This document shows positions 19,601-28,678 of a DNA stretch of 61,559 nucleotides, in pieces. The notes below the pieces were generated by a model that made no database searches, was not told where the DNA came from, and saw only the letters and a program-made list of their open reading frames with translations. Both the position numbers and the translations under genes were made by a program. Each line of letters starts with the position of its first letter. The stretch's first letter is position 1. The DNA comes from JANNVZ01 sp046155615 (GTDB lineage: Bacteria > Bacteroidota > Bacteroidia > Flavobacteriales_D > Sanyastnellaceae). The stretch lies in assembly GCA_046155615.1 (NCBI GenBank), contig JBJXFP010000013.1, forward strand, positions 1 to 61,559. Direction: 5' to 3'.

Positions 19601-22600
19601 AAGTAAATGCTGTATTGCCTGCGGTGCCATAGCCATCATTATCCAAATCCTGAAACCAGATGATGGATGTGCCAACGGTGATATAATCTGTTTTTGTTTC
19701 TGAGTCGCTTCCTGCAGAAGAGGTGGCTGTGAGTATTACTGTATAGATCCCCGCGGTCATATAGTCCACTGTGGGATTCTGATCTGTGGAAGATGATGGA
19801 GTACCGCCCGGAAAACTCCACAACCATGAAGTAGGGCTGCCTTCAGAAAGATCGAAGAAATCGAGAGACTGACCAGCACATATTGAAGTGCCCGGATCAA
19901 CTACAAAATCAGCCACGGGAACAGGAATAACACTGGCACAATCACCATAGGTCACAAGAATGTTGTGATGCAAGTCGTTCAGTATATCAATGATATTGCT
20001 TACACATACAGTATTACCGCTAAGAGAAGAATAGAATACGCGCAGTACAGGAGTTGGATTTACATTGATTGGTATTTCAGTATTTCCTTCGCTGAATGCG
20101 GCTATGGCATTGCCATTGGTTTCATGGTGAAGATGTGCCATCCACGTGGTTGAAGGCAACAAGTTTTGCACTGAACTGATCACTGCACCGCTCAATTCAA
20201 ATTGAATTGCTTTTATTTCATTGTCAGCATTGGTTATATAAATATCAAAGTATTGGCCAGCAGTGTTCAGGTTGGTAACACCCAGGGTAGCATTTTCATT
20301 TTGCTCAAGAAATTCGGGGTCGTAGTCGCAGGCTTCATAGAGCAGTGGCGGCACACCCAAGTCCTGATTGTAGTGTATGCAATTGGCTGCGTAGGCTGCA
20401 TCAGCCACGGTTATTTCGTTGTCCGCATTCAGGTCGGCACAAGGTGTTGCAGCCATACCGCCATTTACAGCAGCTTCGCCATATACGTGTTCATCAGCTA
20501 CGGTAAAATATCCATCTTCGTTCGCATCACCTGTGATGATGATGCCCGGGCAGTTGTTTTCACAATCAGGCTGAGCATTGCCAAATGGAATGCCTATACA
20601 ATCTGTTGCAGCAGTGCAGTTGGCAATGCTTTTTGTGAAGTTGATGATGTTGTTGCTGGCATCACGGCCAAATGAAACACACACGAAAGCGATGTTGTTT
20701 TCATAGTTGAGTTCGTAATTGCCAAGGGCATCCGGACTTTGATCCCAATTGGTGCGAACTACTAAATAATATGAACCCGCAGGCACACTGGTAATATCTA
20801 TCCACTGGCAATCCAGACCTGAGCTGTATATATCAGCACAACCAGCTGTGATGCCCATGTTGCCACAGCCATATTGGGCTGTGATGCCCGTAGGACATGA
20901 CAAATCAAGTACGCAAAAACCATTTTTGAATCCGATATAAGGCAAGGGCTGACCAGCATTGTTGTATAGCAAATATTCCGCATAGCCCTCATAGTGGTAA
21001 TGCTGATGGCAGTCGTCCCACTCGAATTGTGGATTGGAAGCGTTAGGCACACCTATGAAATAGTCTTCGGTTCCCACATTCGCAATTCTGGTGGTAAACC
21101 TGAGTATCTGACGTGTACCGGTACCCTGTAGGCAACCTTCATTGATAAGGCAGGCATTGGAACTTGTAAGTGTGGTAGATACCAATGAAGTGAACATACT
21201 GTTGAGATCAATTTCCAGATCAGGCCCGAGACCATTGCAGTTTGGATCTCCTGTGTAGTAGCACGGGCCGGGTTCGCCTGCCAACGGATTGTAGTTGCAA
21301 GCATATACATCCATACAGCCTGTTACTGTTCCAACAAATTCGAAAAGACATCCATAGCTCTGTCCTGCGCAGGCACCTGTGCTGCCTACACGCACGTAGT
21401 AAGTATTGTTGGCTGCTAGGAATATGTTCGACTCAGCCTGCACACCACAGTAGTCATCGTTGTAGGTGAATGTGGCTTCATTGCTGTCGTCAAAGTTGGC
21501 CATCATGCAGTAGTCATATATCCAGATTTTAGTATCACACGAGGCTTGTCCGCATGTAGAAATGCGATACTGTCCGCTATAGGCAGGAGTGAAACTGAAC
21601 CACGTGTTATCAAATGGAACTGCATTTACACCAAAGTCGGCATCTATTGGCTGGTTGCAACTGATGCCATCGGGGCAATTCACGGGCCTTATGTCCAAGC
21701 CGCCAAAATTTTGTCCACTTGCGGTGAGTATTCCATTTACATAAATCTTATAGTTGCCCAAACCGCTCATTCCATTGTTTGCGCTGTCATATATCTCGAA
21801 ACGGTGACATGTGGCTGGAATGCAAACGGAGGCATCATTGGTAGTGCCTTGAACTATAACCACATCATTTTCATTGAATAACTTCCACGAGGTTTGAGAC
21901 GGATTACCATCCGGAGTTATGTCAATGGTTACAATATCACCGGAAATAATTTGAATGTTGTTATTGGTAAGGGTACTTGTAGCGCTTGTGGCATCGGAAA
22001 CAATGAGGGTGGCAGAATAAGTACCTGTAGTGGGGTAACTCACAACAGGGTTTTGTGCTGTGCTTGTGGATGGTGTACCCCCAGGAAAACTCCAGTTGTA
22101 TCCGGTAATGTTGCCTGTGCTTGTGCTTGTGTATTGCACGTTAAGGCAATTGCTACCTGCAGCTGCATAGGTAAAGGTCGCATTCAGTACATTGAAGGTG
22201 CAGCTGCCATCGTCCACACCTGCACATGGGCTGTAATTGAGCGCAAGCGGATTGGTGCATCCACTCACTCCTGTTGCTGTAACACGTATGGTGAATGTGC
22301 CCACAATGGAGTTGTAACCACCGGCCTGTATTTTATACGTGTTGCCAATGGTGAGTGCAGGACAGGTCATGATAATGCGCGAGGCATAAGAACCAGTGAT
22401 GTCATCATTGCAGGCCAGCACAGAGCCACCACAGGCGGAGTACACGGCTATGCGCGTATCGTTGTTTGTTCCAAGTTGAGTTTCTATCGTAACAGTGCCT
22501 CCTGTGTACACAAATGAATACCACACATCTTTGATAGCACTGCTGCCTCCGCAGCCCGGATTGGGGCCGTCTGTGACTGTGCCAACATTCGTAGATGCGG

Positions 22601-22718
22601 TCCATGTGCTACTGATGGGTAGAGTGATGGCGTTGACGCAGATATCGTTAGCAGGCTGGGCATAAGCCGAGAGAGCAGCACAAATAAGCACTGCGCATGA
22701 AAGGAAAATTCTTTTCAT
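16674..22718 (-). CDS. Giant T9SS-secreted protein with lysyl-oxidase domain and MopE-type repeats
   Basis: The product is 2014 residues from ATG 22718; the 25 extra residues of the longer frame precede a clean signal peptide and are rejected. Order: signal peptide 1-20; a bacterial pre-peptidase-like beta domain to about 150; a PKD domain; a second pre-peptidase-like domain; a lysyl-oxidase (LOX) domain at about 498-684; a dockerin/EF-hand-like segment near 725-785 (GDANEDGYFTVAD and DLNADNEITVADA); a cohesin-like region; a second PKD domain; seven MopE-type repeats at 1052-1398; a SprB-like repeat; five PKD-like repeats; and a T9SS type-A signal. In LOX the copper ligands H571, H573 and H575 lie in DDCHQHYHYEG, and the lysine tyrosylquinone pair is K598 (IGFKNGFC) and Y631 (ADIYSSGLDCQWIDIT). 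LOX enzymes oxidise lysine amines for cross-linking; the substrate here is unknown. Confidence 0.85.
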   Translation of the reverse strand: MKRIFLSCAVLICAALSAYAQPANDICVNAITLPISSTWTASTNVGTVTDGPNPGCGGSSAIKDVWYSFVYTGGTVTIETQLGTNNDTRIAVYSACGGSVLACNDDITGSYASRIIMTCPALTIGNTYKIQAGGYNSIVGTFTIRVTATGVSGCTNPLALNYSPCAGVDDGSCTFNVLNATFTYAAAGSNCLNVQYTSTSTGNITGYNWSFPGGTPSTSTAQNPVVSYPTTGTYSATLIVSDATSATSTLTNNNIQIISGDIVTIDITPDGNPSQTSWKLFNENDVVIVQGTTNDASVCIPATCHRFEIYDSANNGMSGLGNYKIYVNGILTASGQNFGGLDIRPVNCPDGISCNQPIDADFGVNAVPFDNTWFSFTPAYSGQYRISTCGQASCDTKIWIYDYCMMANFDDSNEATFTYNDDYCGVQAESNIFLAANNTYYVRVGSTGACAGQSYGCLFEFVGTVTGCMDVYACNYNPLAGEPGPCYYTGDPNCNGLGPDLEIDLNSMFTSLVSTTLTSSNACLINEGCLQGTGTRQILRFTTRIANVGTEDYFIGVPNASNPQFEWDDCHQHYHYEGYAEYLLYNNAGQPLPYIGFKNGFCVLDLSCPTGITAQYGCGNMGITAGCADIYSSGLDCQWIDITSVPAGSYYLVVRTNWDQSPDALGNYELNYENNIAFVCVSFGRDASNNIINFTKSIANCTAATDCIGIPFGNAQPDCENNCPGIIITGDANEDGYFTVADEHVYGEAAVNGGMAATPCADLNADNEITVADAAYAANCIHYNQDLGVPPLLYEACDYDPEFLEQNENATLGVTNLNTAGQYFDIYITNADNEIKAIQFELSGAVISSVQNLLPSTTWMAHLHHETNGNAIAAFSEGNTEIPINVNPTPVLRVFYSSLSGNTVCVSNIIDILNDLHHNILVTYGDCASVIPVPVADFVVDPGTSICAGQSLDFFDLSEGSPTSWLWSFPGGTPSSSTDQNPTVDYMTAGIYTVILTATSSAGSDSETKTDYITVGTSIIWFQDLDNDGYGTAGNTAFTCVQPIGYAALSGDCDDGNATIHPGAIEVCNDVDDDCDGQVDEGFDNDNDGFTTCEGDCDDNNALRFPGAFELCNGVDEDCDGSIDEGFDQDNDGYTVCEGDCSDLNASVHPGVIEICNNIDDNCNGQVDEGFDTDNDGYTTCEGDCNDGNASINPGAVEVCNSIDDNCDGNADEGFDMDNDGYSTCEGDCDDSEIDINPDAVELCNDEDDDCDGLIDEGFDMDNDGWSTCTGDCDDGNAAINPGTLEILCNNIDDDCDGQVDEGRVDGCTNSNACNYNAAANCDNGSCTFAIAWYLNVDGDGYYAASQDACSSPGIGWTSAEPAGGGGDCNDAVPTINPGVVEECGNGMDDDCDGLTDENCCTMTADAIPTNTTCTNNVDGSIMLTVNGGTAPYSFAWSNSSTDQNISGLAANTYSVLVTDNLGCTTTANANVSNGTGTTPSAPGTISGPIGVCRNQTGVVFSVEPVADASSYQWTLPNGATGTSVSNSISLNFSSTYNTGNLAVQALNGCGSSAQSSVQVLVFLTVPSTPGAIAGGNANACPGTSKTYSISPVSNATSYLWTAPTNSSITSGQGTTQVTVSYAANFGTSGILQVRAVNCKGNSALRTLTVYGKPATPGTVTGQLSAVCGGTTQNYSVVAVNGATSYTWAASAGATITAGQGTTACSVTFPANYISGAVTVTANSDCGSSNVRTINITSVPALPASVTGQTTNLCGGGSFVFTVPAVTGAISYNWTPPAGCSIGANSGTSITLNVPANFVSGNLCYTITNACGTSSPRCNAVSSLPSTPASISGPASVCANQAGVVFSTPQVSTYTYTWTVPIGCTIVSGQGTNTISVNWSSTAGTILVKAHNACGQSSNRAKAIAIITCFGGDQQSQQQPDNELTGMQQNVKLTLYPNPADGSGINVKMSEVNDTEVYVKVLDALGRVTFTGRYAAAQNMQLQIVFEQPLQPGIYLMEVIQNGCLTTERFIVER
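18525..19565 (-). repeat. Seven-copy MopE-type tandem repeat array inside the giant gene
   Basis: Each unit is about 44 residues (132 bp). The pattern is Asp-Cys-x-Asp, an x-Pro-Gly turn, Glu-x-Cys-Asn, then DDxCDGxxDEGF and DNDGxxTCEG. Five units are nearly regular; the sixth carries a Cys-rich insertion (GCTNSNACNYNAAANC) and a second DxDGDG loop, and the seventh ends ENCC. Such Asp/Cys repeats occur in MopE-like surface proteins and probably bind calcium and form disulfides. The DNA copies have diverged, so the array is old rather than freshly expanded. Confidence 0.9.
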
Positions 22719-22908
22719 AGGAAAATAGAATGAAGGAAATTTTGGTTGGTTTGTTTGGCAATCAAATACACAGTAAGGCATGAGACTGTGCAATGTCGTT
22801 TAAAAAAAGGCTTACAAAGAAACGGCATTTTGCATTTTTCTGCAAGCTCTAATTCGCACCACGATATTGGAATGCAAGACCCACATGAGTCATCATTTAC
22901 TCTGATTA

Positions 22909-24609
22909 TCAATTCAACTCAGCCGCGCTTTTGATGAGACCAGCATACTCCGTATAGCTGCCTGCTACCTGCACAGCTTTTTTAAAATCCTGATCAGTTT
23001 GCAGCAAAACTCTATGCATGGCGGTATCGTCAAAAAGATTGCGTGCCAGTTGAGCTTTGATACGCGACTTCAACTGCGGGCTTACCTTTTTAACTACACT
23101 CTTGTTTACAGTTACTTTTTCTTTTTCTGCTGCTACTATCAGCTCGTTCAGCATTGCATCACTAACCACATAGTTATCTACAAAGTCATCAGATGTCTTG
23201 TACTTGAGCAGCTCTGCACGATGAGCATCTAAGTAATTGAAACAATAGTCGCGAACTACACCACTGTATGCTATCTCGCCAAGCAATCCGCTGAAGTAGA
23301 TGCTGTCCAACGGTACAAACACATCAGGCATGATACCACCACCGCCATATACCGTGCGGCCTCCGGGTGTTTTATACCTGAGTGAATCAGGAAAGTGTGT
23401 GCTGTCAGCTTCGGTAAGTTCACCGCTGAGAAGGCGCTTGTGAAAGTCGTCACTGTAGTTGATGCTATCGCCATAAGGCTTTTGAATGCAACGGCCTGTG
23501 GGCGTGTAGTAACGCGCTACGGTAAGGCGCAGTGCGCTGTTATCCGGCAGATCCATTTCGTGTTGTACCAGGCCCTTGCCAAATGATCTGCGCCCTACGG
23601 TAAGACTCCGATCCCAATCCTGCAACGCTCCGGCTACTATCTCGCTGGCACTAGCACTGTTTTGGTCTATCATCACTATCACTTCCATCTCTCTAAATTT
23701 TCCCTTCTTCTCGCTCACACTTGATATTTTGCCGTAATGAGTGCCTTCGGTATAAACTATCATTTTTCCTTGGGTAAGAAATTCTTCTACAATTTGTGTG
23801 GCCTGATCCATCAGTCCTCCGCCATTGCCGCGCAGATCGAGTATTAGTTTTTTACACCCCTTCTCTTTCAGTGGTTCTGTTGCCTGCATGAACTCTTTGT
23901 AAGTAGTAGCAGCAAAGCGTTCCACTTTTACATAGCCCGTGCTATCGTCATACATGAAAGCAGCTGAAACACTCTCTAATGGTATGCTGCCACGCTCAAT
24001 TTCGAACTTTAGCAATTCCGGATTGCCCAGCCTTTTAACTGTTACATATACCTCGCTGCCACCCATTCCCTTCAGCAGCTTTTGGGCTTTGTCACTGTCC
24101 AGGTCTTTGCCGCTTATTTCTACATCATCCACTTTCACTATACGATCTCCTGCTCTTATGCCGGCCTTTTCACTTGGCCCATCCTTCAGTGGTTTCACCA
24201 CCATCAGTGTGTCGCGCAGTATCAAAAATTCGATGCCTACGCCTTCAAATTTTCCCTGCATGCGTTCATTTTCGTCCTGTCTTACTTCAGCACTTAGATA
24301 ATAACTGTGCGGGTCAAGGTTTTGCAACACACTTTCTATGGCGTCATCTATCAGTTGGCCTTTGTTCACGGTATCCACATAGTATTGTTCTATGAAGTCG
24401 ATGAGGCTTACCAATTTGCTGGCATTGTCGTCCGTTGACGGTTTTATCTTCATCAGATTCTTGTCGCCAAAAGCGCTGCCTATCCAGATGCCTATGATGA
24501 GTGTTCCGAAAAGGAGCAGCGGCATCAACAACATCATCTGCCCGGCCTTGGGCCGGTAGTTTGGCTGGCTCTGACTTCCATGGCTGTTTTCCAATCTCTG
24601 ATTTTGCAT
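22909..24609 (-). CDS. C-terminal processing (S41/CtpA) peptidase
   Basis: The product is 566 residues. A single N-terminal membrane anchor lies at about 26-44 after a polar leader. A PDZ domain follows (GVGIEFLILRDTLMVVKPL to RAGDRIVKVDDVEISG). The S41 core contains KLILDLRGNGGG, the catalytic Ser in DQNSASASEIVAGAL, and the general-base Lys in RRSFGKGLVQ. The C-terminal 100 residues are helical. These enzymes trim the C-termini of periplasmic proteins or regulate envelope maintenance. It lies downstream of the acetyltransferase gene on the same strand, separated by 96 bases. Confidence 0.94.
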   Translation of the reverse strand: MQNQRLENSHGSQSQPNYRPKAGQMMLLMPLLLFGTLIIGIWIGSAFGDKNLMKIKPSTDDNASKLVSLIDFIEQYYVDTVNKGQLIDDAIESVLQNLDPHSYYLSAEVRQDENERMQGKFEGVGIEFLILRDTLMVVKPLKDGPSEKAGIRAGDRIVKVDDVEISGKDLDSDKAQKLLKGMGGSEVYVTVKRLGNPELLKFEIERGSIPLESVSAAFMYDDSTGYVKVERFAATTYKEFMQATEPLKEKGCKKLILDLRGNGGGLMDQATQIVEEFLTQGKMIVYTEGTHYGKISSVSEKKGKFREMEVIVMIDQNSASASEIVAGALQDWDRSLTVGRRSFGKGLVQHEMDLPDNSALRLTVARYYTPTGRCIQKPYGDSINYSDDFHKRLLSGELTEADSTHFPDSLRYKTPGGRTVYGGGGIMPDVFVPLDSIYFSGLLGEIAYSGVVRDYCFNYLDAHRAELLKYKTSDDFVDNYVVSDAMLNELIVAAEKEKVTVNKSVVKKVSPQLKSRIKAQLARNLFDDTAMHRVLLQTDQDFKKAVQVAGSYTEYAGLIKSAAELN

Positions 24610-24705
24610 ATTAGGTTATTGCTTGGGGGAAATTTTTTTTTGAGAGCACGAAATGTATGGTGGCCTTGCGCTGCGCAGAGGCAGCATTGTGAATTTTTTG
24701 ATACT

Positions 24706-25368
24706 TCACAGCTCGCTCACCTCGCCCGATTGGAAAATATGCAGGTGCTGCTTCAGCCATACTTCGTCTTTGCTCCACCATTTCAATTCAAGAAGTTTTT
24801 TTACATCTGCCTGATCAAAGCGGAAGCGAATGTGTCTGGCAGGCACACCACCCACGATACTGTATGGTTCTACATCAGCTGTCACCACTGCACCGGCAGC
24901 TATGATGGCGCCATCGCCAACGGTAATGCCAGTTTTCAAAATAGCACGCGCACCTATCCACACATCGTTGCCAATGTTGGTTCTTGGAAATTCTTCAAAA
25001 TAATTTTTGTCAATCAAAACCGGATTGCTCTGAGCAGCCATGCTGTAAAACATAGGATGTGTGCTGAGCATATGCGTGGGGTGCTCGCCCGGCCCAATGA
25101 TGACGTGCGGGCCTATGCTGCAAAACTTACCAATGGTGGTATGATAAACTTGCGACTCGCGGCCTACATAGCTATAGCTGTCCATCTGCACATCGCGCAG
25201 TCGCGCATATTTTCTTATGGTATTGTATGTTGAAAATTTGCACCCACTGAGTTCACACCTGTACTCCATCACCAGGTGGTGGCCTGAGTAGCTCAATTTA
25301 AAGTAGCACCATACTGCAAGCCAGCGAAGCCAAAGGGTAAGGGGATTTTTGAAAAGGACTTCTTTCAT
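24706..25368 (-). CDS. Left-handed beta-helix O-acetyltransferase (CatB-like)
   Basis: The 220-residue protein shows hexapeptide repeats from about residue 50 (YNTIRKYARLRDV, SYVGRES, IGKFCSIGPHVIIGPG, then IGNDVWIGARAIL, VGDGAIIAAGAVVTADVEP). Its loop with HPTHMLSTHPMFY carries the His typical of xenobiotic/CatB-type acyltransferases. A membrane-proximal hydrophobic N-terminus (LWLRWLAVWCYF) may associate with the membrane. It probably acetylates a sugar. Its start codon overlaps the stop of the preceding gene by one base (TGATG on the coding strand), indicating translational coupling. Confidence 0.88.
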   Translation of the reverse strand: MKEVLFKNPLTLWLRWLAVWCYFKLSYSGHHLVMEYRCELSGCKFSTYNTIRKYARLRDVQMDSYSYVGRESQVYHTTIGKFCSIGPHVIIGPGEHPTHMLSTHPMFYSMAAQSNPVLIDKNYFEEFPRTNIGNDVWIGARAILKTGITVGDGAIIAAGAVVTADVEPYSIVGGVPARHIRFRFDQADVKKLLELKWWSKDEVWLKQHLHIFQSGEVSEL

Positions 25369-26240
25369 CAGAATTTTTCTTGTTCGAATGCATCAATAAA
25401 GGTGACCTCGCTGCGATTGACAATGGTAGCCTCGCGACTGCGTGCATAGCGCTCCATTTGCATGTGGCCGGCAAACACTTTAGCCCATGCATGAAAAATT
25501 TCGTCCATGCGAAATACTTCCTTTTTGTGTATCACTTTCCATAGTGGTACGAGCCTGAGTTGCTCTTCGTCTTCGAAGAAATGAATGTGCTTCATACACA
25601 CCTGATTGTTTGCGTCAACTGCCAGTTGCTGATGCCAGTTGTGGTCAGCACCGAAGAGTTCGATTCGCCTGTATCCAAGATTTACAGCCACGAACAAGGC
25701 AGCTACCAGTACATTCTGACACTGGGGCATGGCCCATCCTTTCCTGTAAAAGTAAAATGCCAGGTTTTCAAAACCCTTAAATACTACATAGTTTACGTAG
25801 GTAATTTGAATGTTCGCATTGCTGCGCTGCATCTCGCTGATGTAGTGACTTGCGTACGCATCGTGTGGTATGACGAGCTGCATGGGCCACGTGGTGCGCT
25901 CCCGCAAATGCTGCATGGTGCGCTGCACGGTTTCATTGTCGCTAAGCCACAGGCCCGGATCCACCATTACATAATAACGTGGCTTCAGCGCTACAAATTC
26001 ATCGCTCAAAGAAAAAGTGTTGACCGCCAACAGCGTATGGTTGCGGAAGTATTCCGGATTTTTCTTCAATGAAGTTTTCAAGCTTGGGCCGGTGCCCAGC
26101 ACGAGCAGTTTATCACCATCAGCCCTCAACTGGGGTGTAGCGCTTTTAGACATCACCAGCACTTTGAGCACCGAGGCGCAGGTATTGATCGCACGCAAGC
26201 ACCATGTGCTGAATTGCTTGTAAGTATTTGCAACTGCCAT
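25368..26240 (-). CDS. MptE/DUF115-like protein of a surface-polysaccharide group
   Basis: The 290-residue protein begins a Rossmann-like half with LLVLGTGPSLKTSL, followed by LLAVNTFSLSDEF, KPRYYVMVDPGLW and later RRIELFGADHNWH. This GxGPSL pattern is typical of the MptE-like/DUF115 proteins found beside sugar-transfer genes; some members add nonulosonic sugars. The family match is by pattern only. It is translated together with the acetyltransferase (one-base overlap) and is divergent from the GT2 gene at 26326, so the three genes likely modify one surface glycan. Confidence 0.7.
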   Translation of the reverse strand: MAVANTYKQFSTWCLRAINTCASVLKVLVMSKSATPQLRADGDKLLVLGTGPSLKTSLKKNPEYFRNHTLLAVNTFSLSDEFVALKPRYYVMVDPGLWLSDNETVQRTMQHLRERTTWPMQLVIPHDAYASHYISEMQRSNANIQITYVNYVVFKGFENLAFYFYRKGWAMPQCQNVLVAALFVAVNLGYRRIELFGADHNWHQQLAVDANNQVCMKHIHFFEDEEQLRLVPLWKVIHKKEVFRMDEIFHAWAKVFAGHMQMERYARSREATIVNRSEVTFIDAFEQEKF

Positions 26241-26271
26241 TGCTGCAAATGTATCTGTCGCGCCAAGCCAA

Positions 26272-26279
26272 TACTTTCA
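26272..26279 (+). promoter_or_regulatory. Candidate -7 promoter box for the GT2 gene
   Basis: TACTTTCA followed by CCCGCG is identical to the extended box at 1594. It lies 46 bases ahead of the GTG start at 26326. No clear -33 box is seen. Confidence 0.35.
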
Positions 26280-26325
26280 CCCGCGCAGATTCTAACTCAA
26301 CAGCACATGGTGCTTTTTTGAAAGT

Positions 26326-27075
26326 GTGAACGATCAGCCACTCATATCCATCATTACAGTAACATGGAACGCAGAACACCTTGTGGGGCGAACCATGCAA
26401 AGCATTGCTGAACAGACATACATCAGTATCGAGCACATACTTGTGGATGGCCAATCCAATGACAACACAGTAGCGGAGGTAATCAAGTTTGGACTGAACA
26501 GCAAGATAATTTGTGAAAAGGACAATGGGATTTATGATGCTATGAACAAAGGGTTAAAGGCTGCCAAAGGCGAGTATGTGATTTTCATGAATGCAGGCGA
26601 TTCATTTTTTGACAAACAAACGCTTGCACGTTGCATAAATAAAGGAGCAAATGCAGATGTGTATTACGGCAACACCGCTGTGGTAAACCAGAACGGTGAA
26701 ACGCTTGCAGACCGCAGGTTGGCACCACCTGAAAACCTTGACTGGCGCAGCCTGCGATACGGTATGTGTGTGTCGCATCAGAGCATTGTTGCTAAGCGCG
26801 TGTTATGTCCACAATATGATACACGATACAAAATAAGTGCTGACATTGACTGGACCATTCGATTGCTTAAGGCAGCGCGACTTGTGGTAAATGTGCAAGG
26901 TTATGTTTCAAAATTTCTGGAAGGTGGTACATCAGCCAAACGCAGAAGGCTTGGCCTACGCGAGCGCTGGCGCATCATGGCGGTGCACTATGGCGTGCCT
27001 GCTACTATCCTCAATCATGCTTACATCGCTTTTCGTTTTGTATGGCATCGCATCACACGCAAGAGCATGACGTAG
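26326..27075 (+). CDS. Family 2 (GT-A) glycosyltransferase, GTG start
   Basis: The 249-residue protein starts at GTG because no in-frame ATG precedes the conserved core. It shows ISIITVTWNAEHLVGRTMQSI, the donor-binding HILVDGQSNDNT, the acidic KDNGIYDAMNKG and YVIFMNAGDSFFD, matching GT2 enzymes of the WcaE/colanic-acid type. It transfers a sugar to a lipid-linked acceptor; the identity is unknown. It ends one base before the stop codon of the convergent lipoprotein gene. Confidence 0.9.
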   Translation: MNDQPLISIITVTWNAEHLVGRTMQSIAEQTYISIEHILVDGQSNDNTVAEVIKFGLNSKIICEKDNGIYDAMNKGLKAAKGEYVIFMNAGDSFFDKQTLARCINKGANADVYYGNTAVVNQNGETLADRRLAPPENLDWRSLRYGMCVSHQSIVAKRVLCPQYDTRYKISADIDWTIRLLKAARLVVNVQGYVSKFLEGGTSAKRRRLGLRERWRIMAVHYGVPATILNHAYIAFRFVWHRITRKSMT

Positions 27076-27076
27076 A

Positions 27077-28678
27077 TCAACGGGGTTTTAGTTCCCAATC
27101 AATTTTCACATCCCAGTTTGCTCTTACTTGTATTGTGCCCTTGTAAATATGCATTTGCTCTGACTGCTGAAATGGATTCACGGTGCATGGGTCGAAAAGA
27201 AAATTGTGATTTTCATCCGCGAGCACTGATGCGGTGTATTCGCCCGGTGGTATGTCGCTCATTATTTTTTTTCCTGATTGGATGATGCCTGCGTCAATCA
27301 CATCGCCCGATTTACTTTTCAACTGCAACAGATATTGTATGTCATCATCAGGCAACTTGAAATCGAAAATGATGTTTCCCAGATCAGTTTGTTTGTAGGT
27401 GTGGAATGAGACTTCCAGTGTATCGTTGGTGGCTCCTGCTCCATTCATCAATGCACCGGGCAAAACGGTAAGCTTGTAATCCACTCCTTGTTTCAACGCG
27501 GTTACTATCTCAAATGCATGGTTGTATGCTGTCAACTCGGCAGTTATTGGTAAGGTGTCTGCAAGTAATTCAACCTTGTCTTTGTCTTGCAATTGAAGGT
27601 ACATATCTGCGCTTATCAAAATGATGTCACTCACTTTTATTTTCTTTTCAGCACTGCAGCGAAGTGCAAAAGAACTTTGCATGACTTCACTGAAAAAGGG
27701 CACTTCGATAGTATCAGCCAATAGCCAGGGTGCCGTCATTGTATTGATTTCCTTCCAACCAATTGCCACCTGTTCCATGCGGTTGGTTGGCGCGCCCTTC
27801 AGTGCCACATACACCGTGTCACTGTTCGGGCTGGTGTAGTTCCAATATTCAAGTCCATTCAACGGTACGATGCTGTATCCGTTGTAACGATTTGCATCGA
27901 AAGCGAATCGGAAAAAACCTGTTGAATCCGTATCATAATCATCCACCACGGGCTTGACCGACAAAGGAATACTCGCATTGAGTTGATGATTTGAAGAGTC
28001 ATTTGCAATAGGCACTGCAGGCGTACCGAGCATAGCGATGGCCTCGCCCTGGTCATATCTGTAATTGCCATTTACATCATCCAGCGCATAGAGGAATAGT
28101 GCATCACTGCGCATATAGTCTAATTTGAAACTACCATCTTCTTTCGACTTGGTGAAATAAGCAGGTCTTGGTTTTTTAGAAAAAATAGTGGTGTCCTCTT
28201 TATATGCGAGCACCTTGAAACCCTTGGCGGGTGTGTCATTCAGCGCATCGTGCACATTACCTGTAAGTTGCAACGAGTCTATCATATCACCGGTGCTGAA
28301 TACGTAAACAAGATCCACAGCCTTGTTGTTTTCATTCACATCGGCTACGCCATCGCCAAAGTTGAAAGTGTATGTGGTATTGGGTTGCAGTGCTTCCTTC
28401 CATTCCACAATAAGGCGCTTCTGCCGAATTTTTACTTCAGGTTGTTTTTGCAATGGAGGCGAAATGATCAACTCCTGTGCGATGTTGTTCAGCCCTATAT
28501 ATTCATCAAACTCTATTTGAAAACCATTGGTGCTGAAACCTGTGGTGAGCATGGCTGGTGAAGTAGCAAGCACTGTGGGTGGCGTTACATCCTTGTCGCC
28601 ACCTGTCAGGCCGCGCTGCTGTGCACAAGCAGTGCACAACAACAACAAAATGAAATATGTAATTCGAAGACTATTCAC
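27077..28678 (-). CDS. Ig-like domain lipoprotein
   Basis: The product is about 533 residues. A hydrophobic leader ends in LLLLCTACAQQ, where the final Cys is a likely lipidation site, followed by the GGDKDVTPPTV segment typical of Bacteroidota Ig-like lipoproteins. The next 100 residues form an SbsA-type Ig domain (FQIEFDEYIGLNN, TYTFNFGDGVADVNEN). A carboxypeptidase-regulatory-like segment follows (DDVNGNYRYDQGEAIA). GTG 28678 is chosen because it overlaps the preceding stop by eight bases and gives a compact leader; TTG 28693 is an alternative. The function is unknown; it is probably attached to the outer membrane. Confidence 0.78.
   Translation of the reverse strand: MNSLRITYFILLLLCTACAQQRGLTGGDKDVTPPTVLATSPAMLTTGFSTNGFQIEFDEYIGLNNIAQELIISPPLQKQPEVKIRQKRLIVEWKEALQPNTTYTFNFGDGVADVNENNKAVDLVYVFSTGDMIDSLQLTGNVHDALNDTPAKGFKVLAYKEDTTIFSKKPRPAYFTKSKEDGSFKLDYMRSDALFLYALDDVNGNYRYDQGEAIAMLGTPAVPIANDSSNHQLNASIPLSVKPVVDDYDTDSTGFFRFAFDANRYNGYSIVPLNGLEYWNYTSPNSDTVYVALKGAPTNRMEQVAIGWKEINTMTAPWLLADTIEVPFFSEVMQSSFALRCSAEKKIKVSDIILISADMYLQLQDKDKVELLADTLPITAELTAYNHAFEIVTALKQGVDYKLTVLPGALMNGAGATNDTLEVSFHTYKQTDLGNIIFDFKLPDDDIQYLLQLKSKSGDVIDAGIIQSGKKIMSDIPPGEYTASVLADENHNFLFDPCTVNPFQQSEQMHIYKGTIQVRANWDVKIDWELKPR

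Noticed and set aside
21894..22517. 207-codon plus-strand frame opposite the giant gene
   Set aside because: It has no start context or motif and the minus-strand frame codes for clear beta domains.
22719..22793. N-terminal 25-residue extension of the giant secreted protein
   Set aside because: A typical signal peptide begins at ATG 22718; the extension would bury it.
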